This document shows, in pieces, positions 7,314 to 14,173 of a DNA stretch of 14,189 nucleotides. The position numbers and the translations under genes were made by a program. The first letter of the stretch is position 1. Every line of letters starts with the position of its first letter. The notes beneath the pieces are model-generated. The model was not told where the DNA came from and did no database searches. It saw only the letters and a program-made list of their open reading frames with translations. Source of the DNA: an uncultured Micrococcaceae bacterium (GTDB taxonomy: Bacteria; Actinomycetota; Actinomycetes; Actinomycetales; Micrococcaceae); the NCBI GenBank assembly GCA_937896705.1, contig CALBOC010000289.1, positions 1 to 14,189 on the forward strand, given 5' to 3'.

Positions 7314-8509
7314 GCCAACTACAGATCGCCGGCATCCAATTCACCGAACCAGATGCCACCAAACCACTTTTGGTGCTGGGCCCCGGGCTCGGCACCGCGG
7401 TAGAACCCCTGTGGGGCAAGACCGCCCAATTACTGGCCAACGACTACGAAATCATCGGCTACGATCTGCCCGGCCACGGCCGCTCCGAACCATCCACCGA
7501 ACAGTGGGCACTGGATGATCTGGCCAATGCGGTCGCCGACTTGGCGACCCAGACCAAAGGTGACACCGATCGGCCGGTCTACTTTGCCGGCGTCTCACTC
7601 TCCGGTGCCATCGCCCAACGCTTAGCGGCCTTGCACAGCAAACTGTTCGCTCGCATTGCCATGGTGTGCGCCTCACCAAAATTCGGGACCCAACAGGCCT
7701 GGCAGGAACGAGCCGAGTTCGTCTCCCAGGCCGGGACCCCCGCGATGGTCGAGCGTTCAGCCAAAACCTGGTTTGCCGACGGCTTCATCGATAAGCAGCC
7801 GACCGAGGCCACCGCGCTGCTGCACTCTTTACAAGACGCCGATCGGTTTAGTTACGCTCACGCCTCGATTGCCCTGTCGGAATTCGATATGTCGGATGAA
7901 CTCGCCAATATCAGCGTGCCCATGCTGGCGTTAGCCGGTGCGGTGGATCCGGTGTCGCCGCCCGAACACGCCCGCACCGTGGCGTCTGCGGTCCAAGACG
8001 GTCAGTCCGCAGTGCTAGATAATGTTGCCCACCAAGCTCCAACCGAAGACCCGCAGGGGACCGCGCGCATCCTGCACGCCTTCTTCTCGGGTCAACAGGT
8101 CGAACAAACCTCGGGGGAACAAACCATCGCAGAGGTCTATGACGCCGGGATGGTTGTGCGTCGTGAAGTGCTCTCCGATGCCCATGTGGACCGGGCGACT
8201 GCCAACGCTGATGCGTTCACCGAGGACTTCCAAGAAATGATCACGCGGTACGCCTGGGGCACCATCTGGACCCGTCCGGGACTGGATCGACGGATGCGCT
8301 CGGCAGTTACCATCACCGCGATGGTCGCCGGAAAGTACTGGGACGAGCTCGCCATGCACGTCAAAGCTGCCCGGCGCAACGGCCTGACCGTCGATGAGAT
8401 CAAAGAGATCTTGCTCCAAACGGCAATCTACTGTTCGGTGCCAGCCGCCAACGTGGCATTTTCGGTCGCCAAAGACGCGCTTGCCGAATACGACGCCAAA
8501 GAAGCCTAA
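7310..8509 (+). CDS. pcaL: Fused beta-ketoadipate enol-lactone hydrolase / 4-carboxymuconolactone decarboxylase
   Basis: This 399-residue protein joins two consecutive enzymes. Residues 1-260 are a PcaD-type alpha/beta hydrolase with an oxyanion/GPGLG segment near residue 24. The nucleophile is Ser96 in AGVSLSGA; Asp213 (GAVDPVSP) and His241 (NVAHQAP) complete the likely triad. Residues about 272-395 are a PcaC-type carboxymuconolactone decarboxylase, with YDAGMVVRREVL, TRPGLDRRMRSAVTI, ELAMHVKAARRNGLT and YCSVPAAN. The decarboxylase makes the enol-lactone that the hydrolase domain turns into beta-ketoadipate. Such D-C fusions are known as PcaL in Rhodococcus and Streptomyces. ATG 7310 overlaps the pcaB stop; the frame runs open further upstream, but that part reads through pcaB and has no family similarity. 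Oddity: the nucleophile elbow is G-V-S-L-S, with Ser98 where most hydrolases have glycine. It is the last gene of the first unit, before a terminator. Confidence 0.95.
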   Translation: MSQLQIAGIQFTEPDATKPLLVLGPGLGTAVEPLWGKTAQLLANDYEIIGYDLPGHGRSEPSTEQWALDDLANAVADLATQTKGDTDRPVYFAGVSLSGAIAQRLAALHSKLFARIAMVCASPKFGTQQAWQERAEFVSQAGTPAMVERSAKTWFADGFIDKQPTEATALLHSLQDADRFSYAHASIALSEFDMSDELANISVPMLALAGAVDPVSPPEHARTVASAVQDGQSAVLDNVAHQAPTEDPQGTARILHAFFSGQQVEQTSGEQTIAEVYDAGMVVRREVLSDAHVDRATANADAFTEDFQEMITRYAWGTIWTRPGLDRRMRSAVTITAMVAGKYWDELAMHVKAARRNGLTVDEIKEILLQTAIYCSVPAANVAFSVAKDALAEYDAKEA

Positions 8510-8527
8510 AACTTCCTTTTGACAGAT

Positions 8528-8559
8528 AGTCCGGTCCACGACATGTGGGCCGGACTTTT
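8528..8559 (+). terminator. Intrinsic terminator after pcaL
   Basis: Arms 8528-8539 and 8545-8556 form a 12-bp stem with one G-U pair and a 5-base loop (GACAT); the last stem base and the following bases give four T residues. It starts 19 bases after the pcaL stop and separates the pobA-pcaHGBL unit from pcaFIJR. Confidence 0.85.
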
Positions 8560-8580
8560 GTCGTCTATGACGCAGATCTC

Positions 8581-8609
8581 TTCCGACGCGCACCCGGGCA
8601 AGCTATAGT
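8581..8609 (+). promoter_or_regulatory. Candidate promoter of the pcaFIJR unit
   Basis: TATAGT (8604-8609) matches the -10 consensus in 5 of 6 positions. TTCCGA (8581-8586), 17 bases upstream, is a weak -35. Transcription would begin near 8616, immediately before the three half-site repeat. A regulator bound there would sit over the start and early transcribed region. The terminator just upstream means that pcaF needs its own promoter. Confidence 0.45.
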
Positions 8610-8623
8610 AGAAGTATCGCAGA

Positions 8624-8648
8624 GCGAACTTACGTTCGCACAGCGAAC
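8624..8648 (+). promoter_or_regulatory. Triple half-site operator upstream of pcaF (candidate PcaR site)
   Basis: GCGAAC (8624-8629), GTTCGC (8634-8639) and GCGAAC (8643-8648) stand in a row, with gaps of 4 and 3 bases. The first two form a perfect palindrome and the third repeats the first. Acinetobacter PcaU, an IclR-family protein, is known to bind three such repeats, two as a palindrome and one direct. The IclR gene at the end of the same unit is the likely ligand, which would make the unit autoregulated. The binding partner is inferred. Confidence 0.65.
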
Positions 8649-8674
8649 AACTTTCTTGCTGACCGGAAGGAATC

Positions 8675-9868
8675 ATGCAACAGGTATATGTTTACGACGC
8701 AGTCCGCACGCCGTTCGCCAAACTCGGCGGCGCTTTGGCCGGCGTTCGTCCCGATGACCTCGCCGCCCACGTCATTAAAGCGATGGTCGAGCGCCACCCG
8801 AATCTCGATCAGGCCAACATCGATGAAGTCGTGTTCGGCAACGCCAACGGCGCCGGTGAAGAAAACCGCAACGTCGGCCGTATGGCATCCTTGCTAGCCG
8901 GGCTGCCCACCACGGTTCCAGGCCTGACGGTTAACCGGCTGTGTGCATCCTCGCTGGATGCTGCCATTCATGCCAGCTACTCGATCGGCTCCGGTGACAA
9001 CAACCTCGTGCTCACCGGTGGTACCGAATCGATGTCACGCGCCCCATATGTGGTCCCAAAACCCGAACGCGCCTACCCCGCCGGCAACTCCCAGATGGTA
9101 TCCACCACCCTGGGCTGGCGCCTAGTCAACCCCAAGATGCCCGAGGAATGGACCGTCTCGTTGGGTGAAGCCACCGAGCAGCTGGTCGACAAATACCAGG
9201 TGTCTCGTGAACGCCAAGATGAATACGCCGTACTGTCTCACCAGCGCGCTCACGCGGCCTGGGAAGCCGGCCGCTTCGACAACCTGGTGGTACCCGTCGG
9301 CGATGCCGAGCGTGACGAAACCATTCGTCCAGAAACCAGCATCGAAACCCTGTCCGGGTTGCGCACCGTATTCCGGAAGGAAAACGGTACTGTCACCGCA
9401 GGCAATGCCTCGCCAATGAATGATGGTGCTGCCGCAGTTCTGCTGGGCTCCGAACAAGCCTCCACGACCCTGGGTGCTGACCCACTGGTTCGGATTGCCT
9501 CCCGCGGTGTGGCCTCCAATGAGCCACAGTACTTTGGTGAAGCACCGGTTCCAGCCGCAAACTTAGCTCTGGAACGCGCCGGTATCACCTGGGATCAGGT
9601 GGGCGCCATTGAACTCAATGAAGCCTTCGCCGCACAGGTGCTCGTGAACCTAGACTCCTGGGGTATTGCCCTGGATGACGAACGCGTCAACGCCTGGGGC
9701 GGTGCGATTGCACTGGGTCACCCACTGGGTGCCTCCGGCTCGCGTGTCCTTGGAACCCTGGCCCGCCGTCTGAAAGCCGAGAACCGCCGCTGGGGTGTCG
9801 CCGCACTGTGTGTCGGTGTCGGTCAAGGTGTTGCCATGGTCGTTGAAAACGAAGACGCCACAGAGTAA
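8675..9868 (+). CDS. pcaF: Beta-ketoadipyl-CoA thiolase
   Basis: The 397-residue thiolase cleaves beta-ketoadipyl-CoA with CoA to succinyl-CoA and acetyl-CoA, the last step of the pathway. The catalytic residues are all visible: Cys90 (NRLCASSLDA), His349 (LGHPLGASGSR) and Cys379 (LCVGVGQG). GGTESMSRAPYV and GNASPMNDGAAA are further thiolase hallmarks. Length is normal (about 400). The specific call of PcaF rather than a general acetyl-CoA acetyltransferase rests mainly on position directly before pcaIJ; the sequence also resembles the PcaF/PaaJ group in the N-terminal YDAVRTPFAKLGGAL and GAGEENRNVGRMA segments. ATG 8675 has GGAAGGA (8665-8671) three bases upstream. pcaI follows after 10 bp. 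Confidence 0.92.
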   Translation: MQQVYVYDAVRTPFAKLGGALAGVRPDDLAAHVIKAMVERHPNLDQANIDEVVFGNANGAGEENRNVGRMASLLAGLPTTVPGLTVNRLCASSLDAAIHASYSIGSGDNNLVLTGGTESMSRAPYVVPKPERAYPAGNSQMVSTTLGWRLVNPKMPEEWTVSLGEATEQLVDKYQVSRERQDEYAVLSHQRAHAAWEAGRFDNLVVPVGDAERDETIRPETSIETLSGLRTVFRKENGTVTAGNASPMNDGAAAVLLGSEQASTTLGADPLVRIASRGVASNEPQYFGEAPVPAANLALERAGITWDQVGAIELNEAFAAQVLVNLDSWGIALDDERVNAWGGAIALGHPLGASGSRVLGTLARRLKAENRRWGVAALCVGVGQGVAMVVENEDATE

Positions 9869-9878
9869 AGGAAACGAT

Positions 9879-10580
9879 ATGACGAAAATTGTAGAATCCG
9901 CTGCCGAAGCCGTCGCCAATATCAACGACGGATCCACCGTGTTGATCGGTGGCTTCGGAAACGCCGGCCAGCCGATGGAACTCATCGGCGCCCTGTTAGA
10001 GGGTGGGGCCAAGAACCTGACCATCGTCAATAACAACGCCGGCCAGGCTGACGAAGGCCTGGCGCTACTGATTAAAGAGCGCCGGGTGGACAAAATCATC
10101 TGCTCGTTCCCGCGTCAGTCAGACTCCTGGCACTTCGATGAGGCCTACCGCGCCGGAGAGATCGAACTCGAGCTCGTCCCGCAGGGCAACCTCGCCGAGC
10201 GTCTTCGTGCAGCTGGTGCTGGCATCGGCGCGTTCTTCACCCCAACCGGATACGGCACGATGCTGGCCGAGGGCAAAGAGACCCGTGAAATCAACGGCCG
10301 GAACTACGTACTGGAATACCCCATCCACGGTGATGTAGCCCTGATCAAGGCCTTCCAGGGTGACGAGAAGGGCAACCTGGTCTACCGCAAGACCGCCCGG
10401 AACTTCGGTCCGATGATGGCTACCGCAGCCAAGCAGACCATCGTACAGGTCGAAGAGATCTTGCCCACCGGTCAGCTGAACCCAGAAAACATTGTGACCC
10501 CCGCGATCTATACCGACGTCATGGTGGCCATTGAAACTGAGTCCACCGCACTGGCTGCACGTGAACAAGGAGCGAAATAA
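9879..10580 (+). CDS. pcaI: Beta-ketoadipate:succinyl-CoA transferase, alpha subunit
   Basis: Subunit A of a class I CoA-transferase moves CoA from succinyl-CoA to beta-ketoadipate. The glycine-rich motif GGFGNAGQPMELI (residues 24-36) and NNNAGQADEGLALLI (about 52-66) are typical of the A chain, as are GYGTMLAEGKETREI and ARNFGPMMATAA. The 233 residues match the usual 230 or so. The frame is open further upstream into the end of pcaF, but ATG 9879 is right for length and motif position and has AAGGAAA at 9868-9873 just before it. The stop shares one base with the pcaJ start (TAATG). The choice of PcaI over an acetoacetate CoA-transferase subunit rests on neighbours and overall similarity. 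Confidence 0.93.
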   Translation: MTKIVESAAEAVANINDGSTVLIGGFGNAGQPMELIGALLEGGAKNLTIVNNNAGQADEGLALLIKERRVDKIICSFPRQSDSWHFDEAYRAGEIELELVPQGNLAERLRAAGAGIGAFFTPTGYGTMLAEGKETREINGRNYVLEYPIHGDVALIKAFQGDEKGNLVYRKTARNFGPMMATAAKQTIVQVEEILPTGQLNPENIVTPAIYTDVMVAIETESTALAAREQGAK

Positions 10581-11236
10581 TGCTACGTAGTGAAAGAGTT
10601 GACCGCGAAACCTTAGCCGAGATTGTTGCCGGCGATATTAAGTCCGGCTCATTCGTCAACCTCGGCATTGGTCAGCCGACCCTGGTCTCAAACTATTTGA
10701 CCGCGGAACACGACGTCACCCTGCACACCGAAAACGGGATGCTAGGGATGGGTCGCGCGGCCGAAGAAGACGAGATTGATGGCGATCTGATCAACGCCGG
10801 GAAAATCCCGGTCACCGAAACACCCGGCGCCGCCTACTTCCATCAGGCCGATTCCTTTGCGCTGATGCGCGGCGGCCATCTGGATGTCTGCGTCCTAGGT
10901 GCCATGCAGGTCTCTGCAACCGGCGACTTGGCCAACTGGCACACCGGCGCCCCCGATGCCATCCCAGCCGTTGGTGGAGCCATGGACTTGGCCATCGGCG
11001 CCAAGCAAGTGTATGTCATGATGAACCTGTTCACCCGCGAGGGCGAGATCAAACTGCTGCCAAAAGCGACCTACCCGCTGACCGGTGTTGGCTGTGTGTC
11101 CCGGGTGTACACCGACCACGGGATCTTTGAGCTGTCGGACTCCGGTACGGTCACCGTCAAAGGATTATTCGGGCTGAGCTTTGATGAGCTGCAGTCCAAG
11201 TCCGAAATCGAATTCGTCGATGCCACCGGAAACTAA
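10580..11236 (+). CDS. pcaJ: Beta-ketoadipate:succinyl-CoA transferase, beta subunit
   Basis: Subunit B carries the catalytic glutamate that forms the glutamyl-CoA intermediate, here Glu51 in HTENGMLGMG. Other family segments are FVNLGIGQPTLV at residues 25-36, GGHLDVCVLGAMQV at about 98-111, and GAMDLAIGAKQVYVMM at about 133-148. At 218 residues it matches PcaJ (about 213). ATG 10580 overlaps the pcaI stop by one base, with AAGGAG at 10568-10572 upstream, so the A and B chains are coupled in translation. Its 3' end overlaps the start of the IclR gene by 17 bp. Confidence 0.94.
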   Translation: MLRSERVDRETLAEIVAGDIKSGSFVNLGIGQPTLVSNYLTAEHDVTLHTENGMLGMGRAAEEDEIDGDLINAGKIPVTETPGAAYFHQADSFALMRGGHLDVCVLGAMQVSATGDLANWHTGAPDAIPAVGGAMDLAIGAKQVYVMMNLFTREGEIKLLPKATYPLTGVGCVSRVYTDHGIFELSDSGTVTVKGLFGLSFDELQSKSEIEFVDATGN

Positions 11237-11978
11237 GTCCGGACTCTTCGTCCAGTCGTTTGCCCGAGGCCTCGAAGTGATCGAGGCCTTCGGGCAGACG
11301 CCGACGATGACCCTGACCGACCTGGCCGAAGCCACCGGACTCTCCCGGGCAACGGTGCGTCGGTTCGTCTACACCTTAGTGAATCTCGGGTACGTCCGAG
11401 CCACCGAGAAACACTTTGCGTTGACCCCAAAGATCATGAACCTGGGATTCGCCTATTTGGCCTCCCAGCCGCTGGTCGAACTCGTCGAACCGGTGTTATC
11501 TCACCTGTCTCAAGAGTTAGGACAATCCACCTCGGTGTCCGTGTTAGATGGGACCGACGTGGTCTATATCGCTCGGCAAGAGACCACCTCGATCATGCGC
11601 ATCAACATCACGGTCGGCACTCGGTTCCCCGCCTACGCAACGTCGATGGGGCGTGTACTGCTGGCTGGCCTTGATGAAGCCCAGCTGGAAGCGTATTTCG
11701 CGCAAGCGGATCTGACCGAAGTCACCGACTACACGATCACCCACGAGGCAGCACTACGCGCCGAGCTCGCCACGGTCCGCGACCAGGGTTACGCCGTGGT
11801 CGAAGAAGAACTCGAGGTCGGCTTGGCCTCGGTGGCGGTACCGATCTCTAATCGCACCGGGACCACCGTCGCGGCGATGAACACCTCGGTTGCGGTAACC
11901 CGCCAGTCCCCCGAGGACCTCACCGAACTGCTGCCACCGCTGCTGGCAGCAGCCGATGAGGTATCAAACGCGCTCTAG
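11220..11978 (+). CDS. pcaR: IclR-family regulator of the beta-ketoadipate pathway
   Basis: The 252-residue protein has the PcaR/PcaU-type N-terminus (GLFVQSFARGLEVIEAFG at residues 8-25). The winged helix-turn-helix lies at about 31-55 (LTDLAEATGLSRATVRRFVYTL), and the IclR effector domain covers about 80-250, with VSVLDGTDVVYIARQ, RFPAYATSMGRVLLAGL and GYAVVEEELEVGLASVAVPI. PcaR/PcaU proteins respond to beta-ketoadipate or protocatechuate and act as activator or repressor of pca genes. ATG 11220 lies 17 bp inside pcaJ and has no clear ribosome binding site, so translation is probably coupled to pcaJ. An earlier in-frame ATG at 11181 would add 13 unrelated residues read through pcaJ. Being last in pcaFIJR, it would be controlled by its own likely site at 8624-8648. 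Its stop overlaps the convergent gene. Confidence 0.9.
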   Translation: MPPETKSGLFVQSFARGLEVIEAFGQTPTMTLTDLAEATGLSRATVRRFVYTLVNLGYVRATEKHFALTPKIMNLGFAYLASQPLVELVEPVLSHLSQELGQSTSVSVLDGTDVVYIARQETTSIMRINITVGTRFPAYATSMGRVLLAGLDEAQLEAYFAQADLTEVTDYTITHEAALRAELATVRDQGYAVVEEELEVGLASVAVPISNRTGTTVAAMNTSVAVTRQSPEDLTELLPPLLAAADEVSNAL

Positions 11979-13888
11979 CGATCCCACCGGGTGGCTTGTT
12001 GCGAGAAGGAATCCAGGACCCCTGGGTCATCAATCGTGGCCGGGGTTGCGACCTCATCCCCTTCAACAATGGATCGCATAGTACGGCGCAGAATCTTGCC
12101 GGACCGAGTCTTCGGCAGGGCCGAGACCACATCGACATTCTGGAACGCCGCGACCGGACCAAAGTCATGGCGTACTTTGGCGACGAGTTCTTTTGCTAAT
12201 TGTTCGGCCGTGATGTCAGCATCGGCGGTCAGCACCACATACGCCACTGGTTTTTGGCCTTTGATCTCGTCGGCCACCCCGATGACGGCGGTTTCTGCCA
12301 CCGCCGGGTGCTCGGCAATGACCGCTTCCAGGGTGCCCGTGGACAGCCGGTGGCCGGCCACGTTGATCACGTCATCAGAGCGTCCCAGCACAAATACATA
12401 GCCGTCGTCGTCAATGTAGCCGGTGTCGCCGGTCTCATAATATCCCGGAAACGCCGCCATGTAGGACGAATGGAAGCGTTCCGGTTCACCGTAGAGCCCG
12501 ACCATCGCACCCGGCGGCAGCGGCAGTTCCACAACGATGTTGCCCTCGCTACCGGCGGCAACAGGTTCGCCCAGCGGGTTGACCACCGACACCCGATACC
12601 CGGGCACCGGGACCGACGGTGAACCAGCTTTCAACGGCATCGGATCCAGTCCGCGCAGGTTTGCAACGATCGGCCAACCGGTCTCGGTCTGCCACCAGTG
12701 ATCCACCACGGGTTTGCCGGTGACCTTCTCTAACCAGTGATAGGTATCCTCATCGAGCCGCTCCCCCGCTGAGAACACGGTTTCTAGCGCGGACATGTCA
12801 TACCGTTGCCAATGTTCACCGGTAGGATCGGCAGCTCGGATGGCGCGATAAGCCGTCGGGGCCGAAAAAATCATTTTGGCACCGTGTTCGGAAGCTACCC
12901 GCCAGAACGCTCCCGCATCGGGTGTGCCAACCGGCTTGCCTTCGTAGACCACGGTGGTCGCCCCGGCTACCAAGGGCGCGTAGACAATGTAGGTGTGGCC
13001 GACCACCCAGCCGACGTCGGAGGCAACGAACATCACTTCACCGGGCTGTACGTTATAAATGTTGGGTACCGACCAGGCTGCGGCCACCGCGTATCCGCCA
13101 TGGTCGCGAATGACGGCTTTTGGTTTGGACGTGGTGCCAGAAGTGTGCAGCAAATACAGCGGGTCCGTAGCGGCCACCGGAACCGCATCCACCGGTTCGT
13201 GGGCCGCAAGCTGTTCGTCAAAGTCGAGCCAGGTGCTCTCAAAATCCGCGATCGTGTCGTCAATTTCTGGCCGTTGTTTGACTAAGACGACCTCGGGCTT
13301 ATGGTCGGCCAGTTCAATAGCTTCTGCAACGTTGGGCAGGTAGCGGATCGTCCGGCTGGGTTCGATCCCGCCGTTGGCCGCGACAACTGCTTTTGCTTGG
13401 GCATCATCCAACCGGGTTGCGACCTCGCGCGGTGCGAAACCTCCAAAGGTTACCACGTGGATAGCGCCCAGGCGGGCGACCGCTAACATCGCAATCAGCG
13501 CTTCGGGGATCATGGGCATGTAGATCAGCACGCGATCGCCGCGGCTGACGCCCTGAGCGCGCAACGCCCCGGCAAACCGTGCGACCTTATCGAGCAGCTC
13601 AGCATAGGTGTAGGTAACCTGTTGATCTGTCATTGCTGAATCCCACACCAGTGCCGGTTGGTCGCCGCGACCTTCGTGCACCCACCGATCTAGAGCCTGG
13701 TAGGTAATATTCAGCTGGCCATCGGGGAACCATTTCCATGAGGAAGCGCCGTCATAGTCCAAACCGCGCGTTGGTGCGGTATGCCAATCCAGCGTCTTGC
13801 CCTGCTCGAGCCAGAACGCAGCGGGATCGTCAGCTGCACGATCAAAGGTTGCCCGGTACGTGGTGCCTGGTTGGTTTGCTGTGGCCAT
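11975..13888 (-). CDS. prpE: Propionyl-CoA synthetase-like acyl-CoA ligase (AMP-forming)
   Basis: The 637-residue enzyme of the acetyl/propionyl-CoA synthetase family activates a short-chain acid with ATP and CoA. Motifs in order are the N-terminal WFPDGQLNITYQALDRWV (about 53-70), the P-loop TSGTTSKPKA (249-258), DVGWVVGHTYIVYAPL (about 291-306), YEGKPVGTPDAGAFWRV (about 315-331), DHWWQTETGW (396-405), YETGD (484-488) and the hinge GRSDDVINVAGHR (502-514). PKTRSGKILRR carries the C-terminal lysine (Lys598) that is acetylated in relatives. DVGWVVGHTYIVY and VVDHWWQTETGWP resemble PrpE and vertebrate ACSS3 more than AcsA, so propionate is the favoured substrate, but acetate or butyrate cannot be excluded. 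ATG 13888 has AGAAGGAG four bases upstream. The P-loop has Ser254 and Ala258 where glycine is usual. It converges on pcaR and need not belong to the pathway. Confidence 0.88.
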   Translation of the reverse strand: MATANQPGTTYRATFDRAADDPAAFWLEQGKTLDWHTAPTRGLDYDGASSWKWFPDGQLNITYQALDRWVHEGRGDQPALVWDSAMTDQQVTYTYAELLDKVARFAGALRAQGVSRGDRVLIYMPMIPEALIAMLAVARLGAIHVVTFGGFAPREVATRLDDAQAKAVVAANGGIEPSRTIRYLPNVAEAIELADHKPEVVLVKQRPEIDDTIADFESTWLDFDEQLAAHEPVDAVPVAATDPLYLLHTSGTTSKPKAVIRDHGGYAVAAAWSVPNIYNVQPGEVMFVASDVGWVVGHTYIVYAPLVAGATTVVYEGKPVGTPDAGAFWRVASEHGAKMIFSAPTAYRAIRAADPTGEHWQRYDMSALETVFSAGERLDEDTYHWLEKVTGKPVVDHWWQTETGWPIVANLRGLDPMPLKAGSPSVPVPGYRVSVVNPLGEPVAAGSEGNIVVELPLPPGAMVGLYGEPERFHSSYMAAFPGYYETGDTGYIDDDGYVFVLGRSDDVINVAGHRLSTGTLEAVIAEHPAVAETAVIGVADEIKGQKPVAYVVLTADADITAEQLAKELVAKVRHDFGPVAAFQNVDVVSALPKTRSGKILRRTMRSIVEGDEVATPATIDDPGVLDSFSQQATRWDR

Positions 13889-13952
13889 GATGCTCCTTCT
13901 GCTCCCAGGGCTGGCGGAATCCCCGGGGCGATGTATACATGTGGTGGATCAC

Positions 13953-13981
13953 ACTGTAGTCAGTGGTGACGGGCATTACAA
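13953..13981 (-). promoter_or_regulatory. Candidate promoter of the acyl-CoA ligase gene
   Basis: Read on the minus strand, TTGTAA (13976-13981) and TACAGT (13953-13958) have a 17-base spacer and match consensus in 4 of 6 positions each. Transcription would start near 13946, leaving a leader of about 58 bases. The leader contains a perfect 10-bp palindrome, ATGTATACAT (13931-13940), which could be an operator but may be chance. Confidence 0.5.
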
Positions 13982-13999
13982 AACTGTGCGGTACCTGCG

Positions 14000-14037
14000 A
14001 CACGATGAACGGCTCGTTTTGCCGAAACGGATCGTGT
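14000..14037. repeat. Nested inverted repeats between prpE and tRNA-Ser
   Basis: ACACGAT (14000-14006) and ATCGTGT (14031-14037) are perfect inverted arms 24 bases apart. Inside lies CGTTT-TGCCG-AAACG (14015-14029). The structure overlaps the proposed -35 box of the tRNA promoter and lies 20-60 bases upstream of the divergent ligase promoter. It may be a regulator site or a cruciform-prone repeat; nothing visible assigns it. Confidence 0.4.
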
Positions 14038-14047
14038 TCGGTATGGT
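14019..14047 (+). promoter_or_regulatory. Candidate promoter of tRNA-Ser
   Basis: TTGCCG (14019-14024) and TATGGT (14042-14047) have a 17-base spacer, each with 4 of 6 consensus matches. The start would be near 14054, giving a 5' leader of about 32 bases for RNase P to remove. Confidence 0.5.
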
Positions 14048-14085
14048 GGAATGGTTATTCGCGTGCATCTTGCGCCGGATAATTT

Positions 14086-14173
14086 GGAGGCGTGCCAGAG
14101 AGGCCGATTGGACTTCACTGCTAATGAAGGGTCCGTGTAACGCGGACCGGGGGTTCGAATCCCCCCGCCTCCG
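14086..14173 (+). tRNA. tRNA-Ser (anticodon GCT)
   Basis: The cloverleaf can be drawn fully. A 7-bp acceptor stem pairs GGAGGCG (14086-14092) with CGCCTCC (14166-14172). The anticodon stem CTTCA/TGAAG encloses the loop CTGCTAA, with anticodon GCT at 14120-14122, reading AGC and AGT. A long variable arm GGTCCG-TGTAACG-CGGACC (6-bp stem; with flanks 14130-14148) is typical of class II serine tRNAs. The T arm is GGGGG-TTCGAAT-CCCCC. Discriminator base is G14173. Only CC follows before a G, so the terminal CCA is not fully encoded and must be added after transcription. Confidence 0.97.

Noticed and set aside
11975..13888. Several frames on the plus strand and in other phases opposite the acyl-CoA ligase
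   Set aside because: They have no recognisable domains, odd composition and lie wholly within a gene whose motifs are continuous.
13937..13950. TGTG-N6-CACA (minus strand) as a CRP/GlxR-type site before the acyl-CoA ligase
   Set aside because: The consensus is TGTGA-N6-TCACA over 16 bases. Here the spacing is two bases short and the inner A/T positions do not match.
14086..14173. tRNA-Ser as the attachment site of an integrated element
   Set aside because: No integrase, no direct repeat of the tRNA 3' end and no change in gene character are visible within the window.
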